From positions 1,302,001 to 1,366,000 of the forward strand of contig CAXXSC010000008.1 of the NCBI GenBank assembly GCA_963668435.2: DNA of 64,000 nt, read 5' to 3'. The notes beneath the pieces are model-generated. The model was not told the origin of the DNA. It saw only the letters and a program-made list of their open reading frames with translations, and searched no databases. This document shows positions 61,431 to 64,000 of the stretch, one piece after another (position 1 is the stretch's first letter; every line of letters begins with the position of its first letter). Source of the stretch: G963668435 sp963668435. GTDB taxonomy: Bacteria > Latescibacterota > Latescibacteria > Latescibacterales > Latescibacteraceae. The position numbers and the translations under genes are program-made.

Positions 61431-64000
61431 ATGAAAAAATTCCTACCCGGCACTATCGAACGTCTGTTAAGCACCACACTGTTATCGTTAATCCTGTCGC
61501 TCCTCATGCAGACATACGTGTTTGCCGCCCCGTCGATATTGACATCAGAACGTGAACTGGACGCTATCAGGGCCCGTATCCAGCAGGAGCCGCTGAAAAG
61601 CTACTATTCCTCGCTTCAGGCAAACACCCCGGCAGAGGCCGCACCGGTCCTCTATCTCCTGAACGGTGAACAGCGCCATGCCGAGACAAGCAGAGAACTT
61701 ATCCGGGAGAATCTGACGTTCCTGAAAAAATACATCCCCTACATGGTGGATATCTGGATTCTCAGGAGTCCGGGACGTGTCGTTTCGACAGTTCTGGCCT
61801 ATAACATGACAAAAGACAGTGGTGTTTACAGCACGGAGGACATACGCGAGATCGAGGAAACGCTCGCATGGTGCATGAAACACTACCTCAACGAGGGCAG
61901 GGACCATCTCGGCGCCGGATTCACCCACCAGACCGATTATCTCCCCGCCGACATGGACGACTGGGTGATCGCGAACATGAATGTCCACCGCCTTCTTGCG
62001 ATGGGGCTCTACGGCCTCGCGTTCCCCGGCAATCCGCGTTCGAAAGAAATTGTGGAATACTGTGAGGACTATTACGAGCGGATTCTCAGCCTCGGATCAC
62101 GTCCGGGCGGCGCCTGGGCAGAGAACCCGCGGTATGCGGGCGGCGTGCTTCGGGAACTTTTCATGCTTGCGAAAGCGCTGAAGAACGCGGGGCGGCAGGA
62201 TTTCTTTGCCGACGAGCGGCTTCGTGCACTGCTGGGATTTTTCGCGGAGAGCATTCCAGTTCCGGGCATCGATGATCCCAACCGTCCCACCATGCTGGCT
62301 GCCGACGATTCCCACTGGTGGGAAAACCGAGCGACCATTCTTTCCTGGGCGGCTCCCGTGTACAAAGAGAACGAGCCGCAGGCTGCACGTGAATGGATAT
62401 GGTGCTGGCAGAAACTCGATGCGCCGCTTGCGCCTGAAAGCCTGATCTTCGTCGACACCTCGATCAGCGCTGCCGAACCGGCATACACGAGTTACAGCCC
62501 CGGCATGGGCTATGCGCTTTTCCGTCATAAGTTCGGTGCGGTAGACGAGAGCTTTTTGTTCGCGACATTCGGCGCGGAGCCCGGCACCTCGAACAAAACC
62601 ATGCACCATCAGCCGAATCACGGCGATTTCTCATTCATCTGGCGGGGACATCCCTTAATCCTGACCCGCGGCTGCTCGTCCTACATGTGGTCGCGGCGGA
62701 TGCGTGACCAGATCGATTTCGCCAATAGTGTCGTTACATTCGACGGCGCCGGTGACGGCATAGTGATCCCCGAGGCGAAATACGGTATTCCCGCACTGGA
62801 AAGCGATCGAAATATCGACGAGAGCCTGAGCCGCGACCACTATTCGGACGGTCTCACGCATTTTGTGACCGGTGGGAAACTGGATTATGCCGCGGGCACT
62901 GTCCGCAACTGGGAGGTCGGGTTGCCAGCCGATTTCAATGTGCGCCATATTCTCTATCTCAAACCGGATATCGTGCTGATCCGCGACCAGGTGCGTTCAT
63001 CCTATCCGCTCCAGTGGAACCTTCACATGCCCGCCGAACGTGTGGTGCAGGACGGCAATGCTATTGTCCTCACAAACCGCGACGGCGTCGACCTCCGTGT
63101 CGATTTTCTCCAGGAGGAGCCGCTCGACCTGACTGTCGACTGGCCGTTGGAGAGCATACGCGCGGACTGGCCGCTTGTCCTTGCCTGCCCGTACGGGGAG
63201 GGTTCTTTCGTATTCAATACGCTCGATATCGCCCGCCAGATTCTTGACAGCAATCATCCCGGCGCGCGTAAAATCTATGAGAATATTCTCTGCTACCCGT
63301 CGAAACCGAAACGGATCGGCCTGATCGCCACAGACGGCCAGACAGCTTCGGTGCTCGAAAAGCTCGGCTATGATTTCGACTACCTCGATTATCGTGATCT
63401 CGACGGTGATCTTTCGGGCTATGACAGCATTGTTGTCGGGCATTTCGCCACACTTGTCCGCGACCGCGACCTGTTCAATTTCCGTGAAAAACTCTGGGAC
63501 TATGTCAAGGGTGGCGGGGTCTGCCTCTGGCAGTACCAGTATGCCTGGGGCTGGCGGCCCGGCGACCTGTCAGGCACCGGCTATTTCCCTCATACGCTCA
63601 TGATCGGCGAGGGCACCTCTGTTGTCTGGGGGGAAGGTGTTGAACTGGAGCGCCCGGTCACAATGCATGAAAGCCCGCTCTGGCAAAATCCGAACCGTAT
63701 CGGCGAACACGACTGGCTCGACTGGCAAGTGGGAGTGCCCGATACATTCAAGGTCATGCCGGTCTACCCCATCCTGCCCAACACCGACCGTGCCCGCAAC
63801 ATCCCGGTCTATTATTCGGACCACTGGAAAGTCCTCGCCTCGGCGAAAAAGACATGGAACATCCAGACACCTGCGACCCGCCCCCGTTTCGGGCCCTACC
63901 GCTGGATTAAAGTGCATCACAAACCGTCACAGGACTATCTCGCCGTGCTCAGGCCACGTCAAAAAGGCAGCGGTGGACAGGATTATCCGGAAATTGTCAG
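61431..64000 (+). CDS. Secreted heparinase II/III-like protein (3' end cut by window)
   Basis: The frame opens at ATG 61431 behind CGGAG and runs without a stop to the window end, at least 856 codons. It begins MKKFLPGTIERLLSTTLL with a signal peptide ending YVFAAP. Residues about 35-340 are helix-rich, consistent with an alpha/alpha toroid (DLPADMDDWV-like YLPADMDDWVIANMNVHR; ADDSHWWENRATILSW). Residues about 370-600 look like the beta-sandwich of heparinase II/III proteins (SPGMGYALFRHKFG, TMHHQPNHGDFSFIWRG). A further part contains a glutamine-amidotransferase-like segment, YDSIVVGHFATLV and KGGGVCLWQYQY (about 660-710). Probably a polysaccharide lyase or related exported enzyme; substrate unknown. 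Confidence 0.72.
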   Translation, partial: MKKFLPGTIERLLSTTLLSLILSLLMQTYVFAAPSILTSERELDAIRARIQQEPLKSYYSSLQANTPAEAAPVLYLLNGEQRHAETSRELIRENLTFLKKYIPYMVDIWILRSPGRVVSTVLAYNMTKDSGVYSTEDIREIEETLAWCMKHYLNEGRDHLGAGFTHQTDYLPADMDDWVIANMNVHRLLAMGLYGLAFPGNPRSKEIVEYCEDYYERILSLGSRPGGAWAENPRYAGGVLRELFMLAKALKNAGRQDFFADERLRALLGFFAESIPVPGIDDPNRPTMLAADDSHWWENRATILSWAAPVYKENEPQAAREWIWCWQKLDAPLAPESLIFVDTSISAAEPAYTSYSPGMGYALFRHKFGAVDESFLFATFGAEPGTSNKTMHHQPNHGDFSFIWRGHPLILTRGCSSYMWSRRMRDQIDFANSVVTFDGAGDGIVIPEAKYGIPALESDRNIDESLSRDHYSDGLTHFVTGGKLDYAAGTVRNWEVGLPADFNVRHILYLKPDIVLIRDQVRSSYPLQWNLHMPAERVVQDGNAIVLTNRDGVDLRVDFLQEEPLDLTVDWPLESIRADWPLVLACPYGEGSFVFNTLDIARQILDSNHPGARKIYENILCYPSKPKRIGLIATDGQTASVLEKLGYDFDYLDYRDLDGDLSGYDSIVVGHFATLVRDRDLFNFREKLWDYVKGGGVCLWQYQYAWGWRPGDLSGTGYFPHTLMIGEGTSVVWGEGVELERPVTMHESPLWQNPNRIGEHDWLDWQVGVPDTFKVMPVYPILPNTDRARNIPVYYSDHWKVLASAKKTWNIQTPATRPRFGPYRWIKVHHKPSQDYLAVLRPRQKGSGGQDYPEIV

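Noticed and set aside
1..64000. tRNA, rRNA and CRISPR loci
   Set aside because: No cloverleaf or rRNA signature was recognised by eye on either strand. A tRNAscan or Rfam scan would be decisive.

Overview
The window comes from a GC-rich bacterial chromosome with short intergenic gaps and many ATGA or TAATG overlaps. The gene order rplM-rpsI-rpsB-tsf-pyrH-frr, secreted proteins ending in a FlgD-like C-terminal domain, Tat-exported catabolic enzymes and large LamG and polysaccharide-processing enzymes suggest an uncultivated FCB-group lineage such as Latescibacterota. That placement is an inference from gene content; no rRNA is present to test it.

Layout. 1-11.2 kb is core metabolism on the plus strand: rsmD, coaD, a GlcD-type FAD oxidase, a secreted TPR protein, a LeuC/LeuD-type hydro-lyase coupled to isocitrate dehydrogenase, obg, dprA, and 2-oxoacid dehydrogenase E1 alpha and beta. 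11.4-15.8 kb is the translation cluster (rplM, rpsI, rpsB, tsf, pyrH, frr) with clear terminators. 15.8-16.85 kb is a visibly AT-rich island: an unknown 127-aa gene, a 58-bp dyad-symmetric element that doubles as a leftward promoter for a candidate small RNA, an 11-codon leader ORF and a minimal thermonuclease. sfsA follows.

From 17.6 kb most products are exported. They include a ceramidase-like lipoprotein, a beta-propeller protein with a FlgD-like tail, two large LamG/CARDB paralogues, an exported MurI-like lipoprotein, a Tat-exported SelA/DgaE-like PLP enzyme with a Tat-exported amidohydrolase and a membrane acetyltransferase, an exported triple RidA protein, an alpha-L-fucosidase and a heparinase-like protein cut by the window end. 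Between them sit a HerA-NurA DNA-processing pair, a GT-C membrane protein, shikimate kinase, a YgjP-like metallopeptidase and an XRE regulator with a membrane partner.

The most striking locus is 48.5-61.0 kb. It holds a small cohesin-like lipoprotein next to a 3,956-residue repeat protein that ends in dockerin-like, cohesin-like and FlgD-like modules. This looks like a self-contained cell-surface attachment system. Other points worth following are two candidate structured RNAs (16.3 kb and 37.8-38.0 kb, minus strand), a 50-residue small protein, and exported versions of enzyme families that are normally cytoplasmic (MurI, RidA, SelA-like).
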